From positions 4,903-37,632 of the IMG/VR virus record IMGVR_UViG_3300030106_006370: DNA of 32,730 nt; one strand, given 5' to 3'. This document shows positions 7,100 through 14,208 of this stretch, one piece after another (the stretch's first letter is position 1; the number at the start of each line of letters is the position of its first letter). The position numbers and the translations under genes were made by a program. Under the pieces are notes generated by a model. That model saw only the letters and a list, made by a program, of their open reading frames with translations, was not told the DNA's origin and did no database searches. This DNA is from a virus.

Positions 7100-8749
7100 T
7101 CACCTCAGTTTGGGCGGGCGGTCTGTGGCCGCGAGGTCTCTCCGGCGCATTTTATCGCGATCTCGGTTCAGAAGGTTGAACGGAATCATGCCCGGCTGAA
7201 CTTCTTGCGGCCCCTCGACTGTGGTGTCGGTCTTCTTGTTGCGATCAACACGGGCGCGAAAGCCCTTATGCTTGGCCAGCATCTCCGCTGCCATAATGTA
7301 GGTCCTCGCACGGTCGAAGTGATGGCCGATACCATCTTCGCCGACTGCCCGCTTCGAGAAGTTGCCGTCGTAGCGGAGCAGTTGTTGTAATCCTGGTCGA
7401 GACTTAATCGTGATTTCATGCTCGCGCAGGAGCTTCACCAACATGAACTCAGCCTTGGCGATGCGGATTGCGGTGGCGTACCAACCCGGTTGCCGTTTGC
7501 TGTAGCAGATCTTCGTTCTCAACTCTTTGAGAGCAGTGATGCAACCTGCATGGTTGGACTCAACCACTGCGCGAGCTTTGTTGTAATAGCTGCATACAGT
7601 GTCGATTCTTACCGCGAAGCGATCAGGGTCTTCCCGACCAGACCACACGGCAACTTCTTCTCGACTGTCCTTATCGAAGACGGTCAGCGCACACGGGTCG
7701 CCTGTCGCACCGAAACCCGCAGGGTCGGCGTATAGCTCATAGGTGCGCCCCTCTATGGGCTTGGAGAAGACCCCGCAGCCGTGCATACCCTCTTCTGGGT
7801 CGATCTGGGAAGACGACAGCTGCTCTCGGACGATGTCTTCAGGCATGCGCGGGCGGTCAGCACCCAGCCAACCATCATGGGCGTCGGAGGGGTATTTGCT
7901 GCTAAACAACCGGTTGTCACCGACAAACTCTGAACTGAGTCGAGTACGACGAAAGTAGAGGGCCGCATGGTTCATCCCCGGGTGTCGGCCCATGTACTCT
8001 AGCTCTTCCTCGCTGGGGTCAAAGTCGTCAGGCGGGTCAATCTGGCAGGTTTTATCCAGCCACCACTTCAAAAACAGCGGGTGGAATTGCCCCTCACCTC
8101 GGAGGGCTTCGTGCCACATCCGTTCATGGTAACTACCGGCTTTGCCCGGCGTAGACTCAATGACGAGCTTAGCATTGGGTCGTTTATTGATACCGGGGAA
8201 GAGGTTGATGATAGCTTTCTGCTGGTGGATAGCTTCGCCCAACTCAGTGATGTGCAGTCGGTCGATAGAGTGACCGACAGCGGGGGCCCTGCCCTCAAGA
8301 GACTTGATGGTGATGCGCCCGCCGTGGACGAACTCGATCTCGCGTTTGCTGCCCTTGCTGCCCTTGGCAAGCGGCATCTTTACCGCGGAGGGAAGATTCT
8401 GGTACGCGAAGCGAATACGACGAAAAGCCATCTCAGCAGTGGCATTGGTGTCGGCGATCAAGACACCCTCAACGCCACGCAAGTACATGCAATCGCGGAG
8501 AAGAAGGTGCATTAGTACGACGGTAGTGGCCTTCGCTTGACGGTATTTATTAACGAAGGTCCAACGATTCGCCTCGACTGCTCGAATAACTTCAACCTGT
8601 GTGGGCGTCGGGTCGAGGTACCCAGTGGTCTCGTTCTCTCGAACGATTTGGCACATGCTGACAAAGGCTTCTGGAACAGAAAACAGCTTTTGAATCATAG
8701 CTGCGTCCATGCCTTCTGCGATAACTACCTGGGCCCCTGCTCTTGCCAT
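7100..8749 (-). CDS. terL: Terminase large subunit, 549 aa
   Basis: This is the DNA-packaging motor ATPase and headful or cos nuclease. With the start at ATG 8749, a variant Walker A lies at about residues 68-76 (KYRQAKATT, the phage K.RQ...(S/T) form), Walker B at LHITELGE with catalytic E169, and a coupling-type VIESTPG about 30 residues later. The RNase H-like nuclease half shows ADPAGFG (D342), VVESNHAG (E397) and HHFDRARTY (D479), the expected three acidic positions. ATG 8749 is preferred to an in-frame start at 8806 because AAGGTG lies five bases upstream and the longer form would overlap the previous gene. Length is normal for the family. It heads the leftward operon after a 73-aa gene. 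Confidence 0.93.
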   Translation of the reverse strand: MARAGAQVVIAEGMDAAMIQKLFSVPEAFVSMCQIVRENETTGYLDPTPTQVEVIRAVEANRWTFVNKYRQAKATTVVLMHLLLRDCMYLRGVEGVLIADTNATAEMAFRRIRFAYQNLPSAVKMPLAKGSKGSKREIEFVHGGRITIKSLEGRAPAVGHSIDRLHITELGEAIHQQKAIINLFPGINKRPNAKLVIESTPGKAGSYHERMWHEALRGEGQFHPLFLKWWLDKTCQIDPPDDFDPSEEELEYMGRHPGMNHAALYFRRTRLSSEFVGDNRLFSSKYPSDAHDGWLGADRPRMPEDIVREQLSSSQIDPEEGMHGCGVFSKPIEGRTYELYADPAGFGATGDPCALTVFDKDSREEVAVWSGREDPDRFAVRIDTVCSYYNKARAVVESNHAGCITALKELRTKICYSKRQPGWYATAIRIAKAEFMLVKLLREHEITIKSRPGLQQLLRYDGNFSKRAVGEDGIGHHFDRARTYIMAAEMLAKHKGFRARVDRNKKTDTTVEGPQEVQPGMIPFNLLNRDRDKMRRRDLAATDRPPKLR

Positions 8750-8754
8750 GTGTT

Positions 8755-8760
8755 CACCTT
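8755..8760 (-). promoter_or_regulatory. Ribosome-binding site deciding terminase start
   Basis: AAGGTG on the minus strand is five bases upstream of ATG 8749. The alternative start at 8806 lies inside the preceding 73-aa gene and has no comparable site, so this element fixes the shorter terminase. Confidence 0.6.
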
Positions 8761-8778
8761 GTCCTACAGATGTCAAAA

Positions 8779-9000
8779 CTATGTGGCGTTGTTCTCGTGC
8801 TCCCACGCAGCCTGGCGTCGTTCAAACACCTCTAAGGCAAACTCTATCAGCATCCGGACGACGAACGCACGCTGGACGTTTCTTACCGGAATAGGCCGGT
8901 TTTTATACGTCGCAGCGATATACGGCCGAAGGTCATCGATCCGCTTGAGCGTCCCGCCGAGTAGGCGACAAGACAGTTTGTCTTCGTAGAATGTGGGCAT
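8779..9000 (-). CDS. Small protein upstream of terminase, 73 aa
   Basis: Starting at ATG 9000 (GGAG seven bases upstream), the protein is 73 aa with mixed charge. It is largely helical after a short N-terminal segment: MPTFYEDKLSCRLLGG, then TLKRIDDLRPYIA and VRNVQRAFVVRMLIEFALEVFERR. The short size and the two-helix pattern would allow a ribbon-helix-helix or dimeric helical DNA-binding protein. Its place just before terminase raises the possibility of a small terminase subunit, but that family is normally longer and has a clearer helix-turn-helix. It is the first gene of the leftward operon, 29 bases before the terminase start. Function unresolved. Confidence 0.6.
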   Translation of the reverse strand: MPTFYEDKLSCRLLGGTLKRIDDLRPYIAATYKNRPIPVRNVQRAFVVRMLIEFALEVFERRQAAWEHENNAT

Positions 9001-9111
9001 AGTCACTCCGTTCCGCTGTATGACAGCTGTAATCACTTAACCAGAACACGCTTGCGCGCCATGGTGACGGTGACGTAGAACAACAGAGCACAAACACCTT
9101 TGGAGGTCCCC
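9001..9111. promoter_or_regulatory. Divergent intergenic region between the two operons
   Basis: This 111-bp gap separates the leftward packaging operon (first start at 9000) from the rightward capsid and tail operon (first start at 9112). It must contain, or lie downstream of, promoters for both unless transcription enters from elsewhere. A weak sigma70-like pair TTGCGC (9052-9057) and TAGAAC (9076-9081) with an 18-base spacer points rightward. An 8-bp palindrome ACAGCTGT lies near 9023-9031. Neither is strong, and no convincing leftward promoter is visible. Promoter content is therefore inferred from gene orientation. Confidence 0.45.
9102..9106 (+). promoter_or_regulatory. Ribosome-binding site deciding GTG 9112 start
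   Basis: GGAGG is spaced five bases from GTG 9112. A longer reading from TTG 9100 would place this site inside the coding sequence, so the GTG start is chosen. Confidence 0.75.
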
Positions 9112-9936
9112 GTGCCCCTGATTCGTCAAGAAGAAGTCTACCCCTCGATTACTGTCCCATACGCGCAAGCGATTGAGATGATCGCAACCTCAGCGGTCAC
9201 GCTGAACGACATCGTTGTCGTTGACGGCGCTAACGGTCTTATCCCGAAGGCGAGCCCAGCCACTGCTGCGACAGCTGCCGGTAGCGATGGTCAGTTGTTT
9301 GTCGCTCTGGGCGGTGTCGCTACGGGCGAGAAGTTCCTGGCTGTGCCCTGGCGTGTCATTGACGAGGTGAACACTGCCACCAGCACAATCGGAAACCCTG
9401 TGTACCTGTCGACCGGCGGTGACTGGTCGCTGTCTGCTGGTACGGAGCCGCGCATCGTCGGTGCCGTCCTCGCCGTGGACGCCTCTGTCGGCAAGGTTCT
9501 CTTGAATCCCGGTCAGTATGTCTCTCGTGTTGTGAATCGGACCATAAGCGCGGCTACGTCTGCCACCACTACACTGGCCGCGACGGACAGCGGTAAGACT
9601 GTACTCATGGCTCCGAACGCGGCTATCGTTAAACTACCGGTACCAGAAGTTGGGTTGACCTTTAAGATCGTTCAAACTGGCGCGTATGCCACAGCGATCA
9701 GTAAGGTCAGGACCTTTACCGACGACTCGTCTGTCTTCTTTGTTGGTGGTATCGCCTCTGCCGATTCTGGTCATGGGAACGCCTCTGACAACAACAGCAA
9801 CGAGGAAGTTAGGTTCGGGTCGGCCACGTTGGCGGGGGACTTCGTAGAGGTGACTTGTATAAGCTCCACGCAGTGGGCAGTGACCGGTGGGTTCACGAAG
9901 GTGACAACGAATGGTGTCTCGTTCTCTGATTCTTGA
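9112..9936 (+). CDS. Putative capsid decoration / head structural protein, 274 aa
   Basis: It starts at GTG (MPLIRQEEVYPSI). Residues about 15-140 show a beta-rich pattern with VTLNDIVVVDGANGLIPKA, QLFVALGGVATGEKFLAVPW and EPRIVGAVLAVDASVGKVLLN, reminiscent of DUF2190-type head decoration proteins. A Thr/Ala linker leads to a second beta domain (about 145-265) with SGKTVLMAPNAAIVKLPVPE and SSTQWAVTGGFTKV, a type I associate with capsid- or fibre-attached proteins. There is no catalytic motif and no cysteine pair. It is the first gene of the rightward operon, upstream of the major capsid gene, which supports a head location. A terminator-like hairpin follows it. Alternative: a head-fibre or adhesin-like protein. 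Confidence 0.65.
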   Translation: MPLIRQEEVYPSITVPYAQAIEMIATSAVTLNDIVVVDGANGLIPKASPATAATAAGSDGQLFVALGGVATGEKFLAVPWRVIDEVNTATSTIGNPVYLSTGGDWSLSAGTEPRIVGAVLAVDASVGKVLLNPGQYVSRVVNRTISAATSATTTLAATDSGKTVLMAPNAAIVKLPVPEVGLTFKIVQTGAYATAISKVRTFTDDSSVFFVGGIASADSGHGNASDNNSNEEVRFGSATLAGDFVEVTCISSTQWAVTGGFTKVTTNGVSFSDS

Positions 9937-10018
9937 TCCCGTAGACGGCTGACGTTATCCTCAACATCGACCGTGCCTCTCTGGTGGTGCGGTTGGTTGT
10001 TGTCAGTTGTTAGTCACT

Positions 10019-10073
10019 GTTGCCCTCGCTGCCGGCGTACACCTCTTGTTTGGCAGTGGGGGCAACTTTGTTT
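10019..10073 (+). terminator. Rho-independent terminator-like hairpin
   Basis: A 15-bp stem pairs 10019-10033 (GTTGCCCTCGCTGCC) with 10052-10066 (GGCAGTGGGGGCAAC), including two G-U pairs, around an 18-base loop. It is followed directly by TTTGTTT at 10067-10073. It lies 83 bases downstream of the decoration-like gene. The GC-rich stem plus U-rich tail fits an intrinsic terminator, though the loop is larger than usual and the U-tract is interrupted. It could attenuate rather than stop transcription into the capsid gene. Confidence 0.6.
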
Positions 10074-10125
10074 AGCCCTTGTAGAGTCAACACCGATATG
10101 GTAGTCATGGAATACGCACCCATCG

Positions 10126-10147
10126 CGTAAACGGGCAGCCCTTTACG
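10126..10147 (+). other. Small stem-loop upstream of the capsid gene
   Basis: CGTAAA (10126-10131) pairs with TTTACG (10142-10147); inside this, GGG pairs with CCC around a CAG loop, with one bulged C. No U-tract follows, so it is unlikely to terminate transcription. It may be a leader-RNA structure for the capsid transcript or a processing site. It is short and could be chance. Confidence 0.3.
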
Positions 10148-10223
10148 GGTCCGATGTTGCGAACTCTGGGCAGGCGCGCACGACAAGTAGTTTCCTTTTC
10201 CCCAGATCCATAGGATTCCCAAA

Positions 10224-11279
10224 ATGGCTATCTCTACCGAGGTCCTAAATACGACCTACCGGCGCCTCAAGGGTCCCCTCGTCCAGACTTTCCTTCGTCG
10301 GACCCCTTTCCTCGATACACTTGCTACGAACTCTCGTATCCGTAAGAGCATCGACGGTGGTACGACCATCGAGCGCGCCATCATGACTGGCTCGCCCGCT
10401 ACTGGCCGAGGCATCTTTAACGGCACCGAACTTCTCAACCTCACCCGCACGAAGCGGACTTCCCAGGTCAAGGTCGAGCCTCATCGTCTTGCCGCTGCCA
10501 TCGCCATCCCCAACCGGGAGCTGGTGCAGAACAGTGGTCAGATGGCGGTTATGCGCCTGATCGAGAAGTACCCCGAAGCCTTCATGAAGAGCACCGACCT
10601 CTGCCTTGAGTCGTTCTTCCTGACCGGTCGCGCCCCCTCTGGGAACCATGCCTTCACCGCTTCCGCGATGTCTGGCTTTGTGACCCTCAACGGGGACTAC
10701 AGCTCCGGTACCTTGACCGGGACCACTCATGGCCTCTTGGACTTCGCCGCTCCGGCAAGTCAGGTGCAGGAAGTCGAAAGCGTGGAGAAGTCGGAAGCTA
10801 ATGTCTGGTACAACCAGTACGAAGCTATCAGCTCTTGGAACGCTGAGGGTATCCTCAAACTGGGTCAGCTCATTCGTCGCTGTGGGCACTACAGCCTCGA
10901 AGGCAAGCCCTCCATCGGCTTCATGGACCCCGAGTCCATGGCTAACCTTGAGCAGTCCAAGCGTGGGCACGTTCGGGTTGAAGTCGTCGACCAAGCTCAG
11001 GAGAAGGGTGACCTTCACACCATCGAGCACAACGGCGTCATCTTCCACGAGTCCCTCGATATGGACCGCTCGTTGTTCGGCGCCCCGATGTCCAACGGAT
11101 TCGGCTATGTCCTCAACCCGGCTTACTTTGAGATGCCGGTCCTCGAAGAGCCTGAGCTTACCGAGTTTGAAGACATGATCGCTTCGCAGGACGTGGTGGT
11201 TTCCAAGTTCAAGTTCCACGCACAGCTCCTTTGCACCCACCTGGCTGCTCAAGGCGCTTTCACCGGCTCTGCGCTGTAG
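10224..11279 (+). CDS. Major capsid protein (HK97-fold candidate), 351 aa
   Basis: This is the shell-forming protein of the head. Support: 351 aa is within the usual range. An N-terminal helix (TYRRLKGPLVQTFLRRTPFLDTL) is followed by a beta/E-loop-like region (IDGGTTIERAIMTGSP). The spine-helix region (VEPHRLAAAIAIPNRELVQ) contains conserved-looking basic residues, and a central helix-rich part has WYNQYEAISSWNAEGILKLGQ. The late beta part includes VIFHESLDMDRSLFGAPM and ends with VVVSKFKFHAQLLCTHL. Codon use is noticeably enriched in C-ending codons compared with the later genes, consistent with high expression. An AGGA site precedes ATG 10224. It is followed 9 bases later by a second small head protein. 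Alternative calls are few; the specific capsid family is uncertain. Confidence 0.8.
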   Translation: MAISTEVLNTTYRRLKGPLVQTFLRRTPFLDTLATNSRIRKSIDGGTTIERAIMTGSPATGRGIFNGTELLNLTRTKRTSQVKVEPHRLAAAIAIPNRELVQNSGQMAVMRLIEKYPEAFMKSTDLCLESFFLTGRAPSGNHAFTASAMSGFVTLNGDYSSGTLTGTTHGLLDFAAPASQVQEVESVEKSEANVWYNQYEAISSWNAEGILKLGQLIRRCGHYSLEGKPSIGFMDPESMANLEQSKRGHVRVEVVDQAQEKGDLHTIEHNGVIFHESLDMDRSLFGAPMSNGFGYVLNPAYFEMPVLEEPELTEFEDMIASQDVVVSKFKFHAQLLCTHLAAQGAFTGSAL

Positions 11280-11288
11280 GAGTTCATC

Positions 11289-11777
11289 ATGGCCAACATT
11301 CGTGCATTTCCTGATGCCGTCACCACTGTCGACACCGCAGCCCAGTATGAGCTTGGTACCGAATGGTACATGAGCGCTGCTGAAGCTGAAGCCCTCGACA
11401 GCACCGTCGCTGGTCCCCAGCTGTGGGTTTACGTCAAAGCAACTGGCGGAGCCTTCGCCGAAGGCAATGTCATCGCGTTCAAAGCTTCTACGGTTGACTT
11501 TGAGGGTCGATTGGCGCTCACCACTGCTTCTTCTAAGTCGCTGATTGGTGTTGCCCAGCACGCGATTGCTGAGAACTCCTTTGGTTGGATTCTCCGTCGC
11601 GGCTTCGGTGAGGTCAAGGGTGATAGCGGCGGTTATTCTGCTAACACTGCCCTTATCGTCGGTGACGCTCTTGGTACTGCCGCCGATCTGGCTGCTGCTA
11701 TCGATGGCGCTGCTTTCGCCTACGCGACAGAGGCTGCTGCAGCCGCTGCTCTGGGTACCTGCTACATCAACATCTAA
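11289..11777 (+). CDS. Putative capsid decoration/stabilising protein, 162 aa
   Basis: This small Ala/Gly/Val-rich protein follows the major capsid gene by nine bases with an AGGAG ribosome site. The pattern EGNVIAFKASTVDFEGRLAL, then KSLIGVAQHAIAENSFGWIL with a GFGEVKG turn, then a closing strand GTCYINI, is like the beta-tulip type decoration or capsid-associated proteins encoded next to phage capsid genes. It has no enzymatic motif. It shares general architecture, but not obvious sequence, with the N-terminal part of the protein at 9112, so both flank the capsid gene. Its last codons run into a hairpin region, making it the likely end of the head segment of the operon. Confidence 0.65.
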   Translation: MANIRAFPDAVTTVDTAAQYELGTEWYMSAAEAEALDSTVAGPQLWVYVKATGGAFAEGNVIAFKASTVDFEGRLALTTASSKSLIGVAQHAIAENSFGWILRRGFGEVKGDSGGYSANTALIVGDALGTAADLAAAIDGAAFAYATEAAAAAALGTCYINI

Positions 11778-11836
11778 GCACTTTGGCATCGGTGTCTGAC
11801 CACCGCCTACCGGCTGGGCATCGATGTCACTCATAG

Positions 11837-11867
11837 CGCCCCCATCAGCTTCGTGTTGGTGGGGGCG
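11837..11867 (+). terminator. Strong hairpin at head-tail module boundary
   Basis: A 13-bp stem pairs 11837-11849 (CGCCCCCATCAGC) with 11855-11867 (GTTGGTGGGGGCG) around a five-base TTCGT loop; two pairs are G-U. It lies 60 bases after the second decoration-like gene and 50 bases before the adaptor-like gene. The stem is strong, but the following bases (TGCTACATT) are not a U-tract, so it may be a transcript 3'-end stabiliser, a partial terminator or an RNA-processing site rather than a classical terminator. Confidence 0.5.
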
Positions 11868-11916
11868 TGCTACATTAGACAGCGACCAATCAGCCTTGCA
11901 TCCCGAGTAAGCTTCT

Positions 11917-13674
11917 ATGGACACACATCTGGGCGCCATCCGAGAGTACATCTACGCAGATCGTTCCTGGGCCAGTACTGGTTCGACACTGGATGCCCGT
12001 GTCAATGGTGCGATCAACCGCGCCTTGCGCGAGATTTCTGGCGAAGTACCTGAAGCTTTGATGCCCCAGGGCGTCCATGTGCGGGTGTTTGCGCCAGTCG
12101 ATAGCGCAGATACAGCAGTCAACGCCACAATTGGTGTGGACTCCGCCCAAGACCCGAAGGTGATGCAGTTTTCAATCGATGCCAGTAGCTCATGGACACC
12201 GACGGTGACCGGTGAGTGGGATGGCATCATGCACATTGAGATTACAGACACGAACGGTCGGAAGCGCCGCCGCCAATCTCGTGAGTGGTGGGTTGCCGAT
12301 GACGTTTACTATGTAAGTTTGGACCGGCCCTGGCGGAAGGCATCCGAGTCGGGCATGAGCTTTGAGATCTATCAGCCCGAGTTCTTTTTGCCGGGCAACA
12401 CGATTGACGTGCTCTCTCCCATTCAGCTGTATGACGAGAGCGAGCAGCTCATTGGTCAGATCAGCCCAGGCACTGCACGTCGTGAGCATCTCCCCGACTT
12501 CTCCCAAAGGGTCCAGGGTCGCCCATCGGACTTCTGGCGGGGCCGGTTCTTCCAAATGCCGACACCAATGACAGCGCCTCGGGTTGCTGTCGTTCCGACA
12601 GGCGATCCGATGACGCCCGAGCAAGACGTCACTCAAGATGACCGAGTTTCGGACCTATCTACCGTTCCAGTGAATACGTCAGGGGCTGAAGCAAGTCCGA
12701 CAGACGTTCATGTTGACTGGCTGGGGCCAAGCCAAGAGGGGAAGTTCAGGTTCCGCTACACCTACGTCTGGGGTAAGACGGAGACTGAATGGGGCGACGC
12801 GCACGTTGGGATCCGCGATCCCATCTGGGAGAGCGCGCCCAGCCCGGCGAGTGCTGTGTTCGATCACAACACACTTCGTTCATACCGAAAGACGGGTACT
12901 GGGGAGCTGATCGGGTACGCTATCAACATTCGCGTGGACAATATCGATCAGATCCTCGACTTCGTAGGGGTCACTACTGGTATCGACACGTCCGGCACCT
13001 ATCCCCATACGTCACCTCGCCGGTACGGTAGGTCAGGAATGCGGGTCCGTATCTATGTGGCCAGAGACGCTGTGTATGAAACACATGGTCCGAACGCGAA
13101 CACGACGACCGCTGGGCTGACAATGATCCAGAAAGAGAAGCGGCTGAACCATGTGCCCGCCGATGGTCGCTTCTATCTACTGACGGAAATCGACCCGCTG
13201 GACTTGGACCCAACGCTCGCCTCGCGCCTGTCTCCGATCAAAGAGATCTCTTCGTTCACCTGGGACGGCCGCTTCTCCGTTACACATAACAGTGAGACCT
13301 ACTACAGCTTGCCGGACAAAGAGCGCCCTCTAAGGAAGCTCACAGGCTACTACGCCTACCATCTGTGGCCCTTGCCCGACCAGGACTATGAACTCGACAT
13401 GAGCATCCTCCAGCAACCACTGGAACTGGTCAACGACAATGATCCTGTCCCCGTTAAGCAAGAGGCGGTCGCCGCTTTCTTGGAGTTGGCTTTGGCTTAC
13501 ATGAGCAGACTGGATGGTGTCGACCAAAACAGCGAGATGAAGCATCGCCAGCTGTATCGACAGTTGATCCGTCGCTTCCGGTCACAGCACGGTGACAGCG
13601 GTGGTATTGTCGAGCCTCGTGGCTGGGTCCATCACCGCGGGCGCAACCGCCTCGGCCAGTTTGCTGAGGGATAA
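11917..13674 (+). CDS. Head-tail adaptor-like / tail structural protein, 585 aa
   Basis: The C-terminal segment (about 473-560: YYAYHLWPLPDQDYELDM, then QQPLELVNDNDPVPVKQEAV and a helical MKHRQLYRQLIRRFRSQ) has the spacing typical of phage adaptor or connector proteins that dock onto the portal, with P..L..D.D..P near a helix bundle. The N-terminus (AINRALREISGEVPEAL) also fits such a helical domain. Between them lie about 400 extra residues that look beta-rich, including a possible fibronectin-like part near 263-310. Adaptors are usually 150-250 aa, so this may be an adaptor with inserted domains or a fusion with a tail protein. The ribosome site is weak (GAGTAAG). Position between capsid and nozzle genes fits. 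Confidence 0.6.
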   Translation: MDTHLGAIREYIYADRSWASTGSTLDARVNGAINRALREISGEVPEALMPQGVHVRVFAPVDSADTAVNATIGVDSAQDPKVMQFSIDASSSWTPTVTGEWDGIMHIEITDTNGRKRRRQSREWWVADDVYYVSLDRPWRKASESGMSFEIYQPEFFLPGNTIDVLSPIQLYDESEQLIGQISPGTARREHLPDFSQRVQGRPSDFWRGRFFQMPTPMTAPRVAVVPTGDPMTPEQDVTQDDRVSDLSTVPVNTSGAEASPTDVHVDWLGPSQEGKFRFRYTYVWGKTETEWGDAHVGIRDPIWESAPSPASAVFDHNTLRSYRKTGTGELIGYAINIRVDNIDQILDFVGVTTGIDTSGTYPHTSPRRYGRSGMRVRIYVARDAVYETHGPNANTTTAGLTMIQKEKRLNHVPADGRFYLLTEIDPLDLDPTLASRLSPIKEISSFTWDGRFSVTHNSETYYSLPDKERPLRKLTGYYAYHLWPLPDQDYELDMSILQQPLELVNDNDPVPVKQEAVAAFLELALAYMSRLDGVDQNSEMKHRQLYRQLIRRFRSQHGDSGGIVEPRGWVHHRGRNRLGQFAEG

Positions 13675-13699
13675 AGAATTTCTATAGGAGAGAACTACT

Positions 13700-14185
13700 A
13701 TGTTTAGACCACCTAAATGTGAGGCGCCCAAGTTGGGTGAAGCCTTTACTCGTGATGACTCGGACCTCGGGAAAGAGCATGCGCTAATCGTTTACGTCCG
13801 GGTTCGTGGGGACCACTGGGACGCCCTTCTCTTGACGGACAACGGGCACCACCCCTTGAGTTCTTCTGACTTTGTCGTCCCACGTCAGCACGCTAACTGG
13901 CGGCCAGCTACGTGGGTCTGGGACGAAGTCATGTTCCTCTTCCGGCCAGACGGGCTGAAGTGGGTACAGGACGGTCGCTCTGGTCGATGGGAAGGCGCAC
14001 CGAAGAAGAAGGCCAAGGATCCAAACGCGCTACCAGCGGTGTCCGAGATCCCGAAACCAAATGCTGGCGAGCATCACGGGACATGGCGTGCGCGTTGTCG
14101 ACGCAAGTTCCCTGCCCTCAAGTCTGAAGAGGGCGATAGAATGCTTGGCAGACTGTGGGATAAGTTCAAGTCCGCAGCGGCATAG
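13700..14185 (+). CDS. Hypothetical protein, 161 aa, tail module
   Basis: The N-terminal half is beta-type (ALIVYVRVRGDHWDALLLTDNG, ATWVWDEVMFLFRPDGLKW) and the C-terminal half is basic (GAPKKKAKDPN, WRARCRRKFPALKSEEGDRM) with a final helix. No known family is recognised. A good ribosome site (AGGAG at 13686-13690, nine bases before ATG 13700) and 25-base and 23-base gaps to its neighbours show it belongs to the tail operon. A head-completion or tail-assembly role is inferred from its place between the adaptor-like and nozzle-like genes. Confidence 0.65.
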   Translation: MFRPPKCEAPKLGEAFTRDDSDLGKEHALIVYVRVRGDHWDALLLTDNGHHPLSSSDFVVPRQHANWRPATWVWDEVMFLFRPDGLKWVQDGRSGRWEGAPKKKAKDPNALPAVSEIPKPNAGEHHGTWRARCRRKFPALKSEEGDRMLGRLWDKFKSAAA

Positions 14186-14208
14186 AGTAGACTTACGCAG
14201 GAGGAACG

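Larger units (their letters stand above)
9937..10223. other. 287-bp non-coding gap before the capsid gene
   Basis: This is the longest gap between genes in the window. It holds a terminator-like hairpin (10019-10073) and a second smaller stem-loop (10126-10147). A 70-codon minus-strand open frame overlaps it but has no ribosome site and unconvincing composition. The gap probably resets transcription and translation levels between the first structural gene and the highly expressed major capsid gene. No clear promoter could be assigned. Confidence 0.5.

Noticed and set aside
8779-9000. The 73-aa protein as the small terminase subunit
   Set aside because: Position would fit, but it is short for that family and no clear helix-turn-helix is visible, so it is left as unknown.
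10010-10222. A 70-codon minus-strand open frame in the gap before the capsid gene
   Set aside because: It has no ribosome site, it covers a terminator-like hairpin, and its orientation would be isolated within a plus-strand operon.
10245-11951. A 568-codon open frame on the minus strand opposite the capsid and decoration genes
   Set aside because: It is a shadow of strongly biased codon use in the capsid gene. The plus-strand products have recognisable head-protein patterns and good ribosome sites, while the antisense product has no domain-like pattern.
13682-13693. CTATAGGAGAGA resembles the core of a T7-type promoter
   Set aside because: Only about 5 of the 12 upstream positions agree with the T7 consensus, the same bases serve as the ribosome site for ATG 13700, and no second copy with the same upstream part was found in the window.
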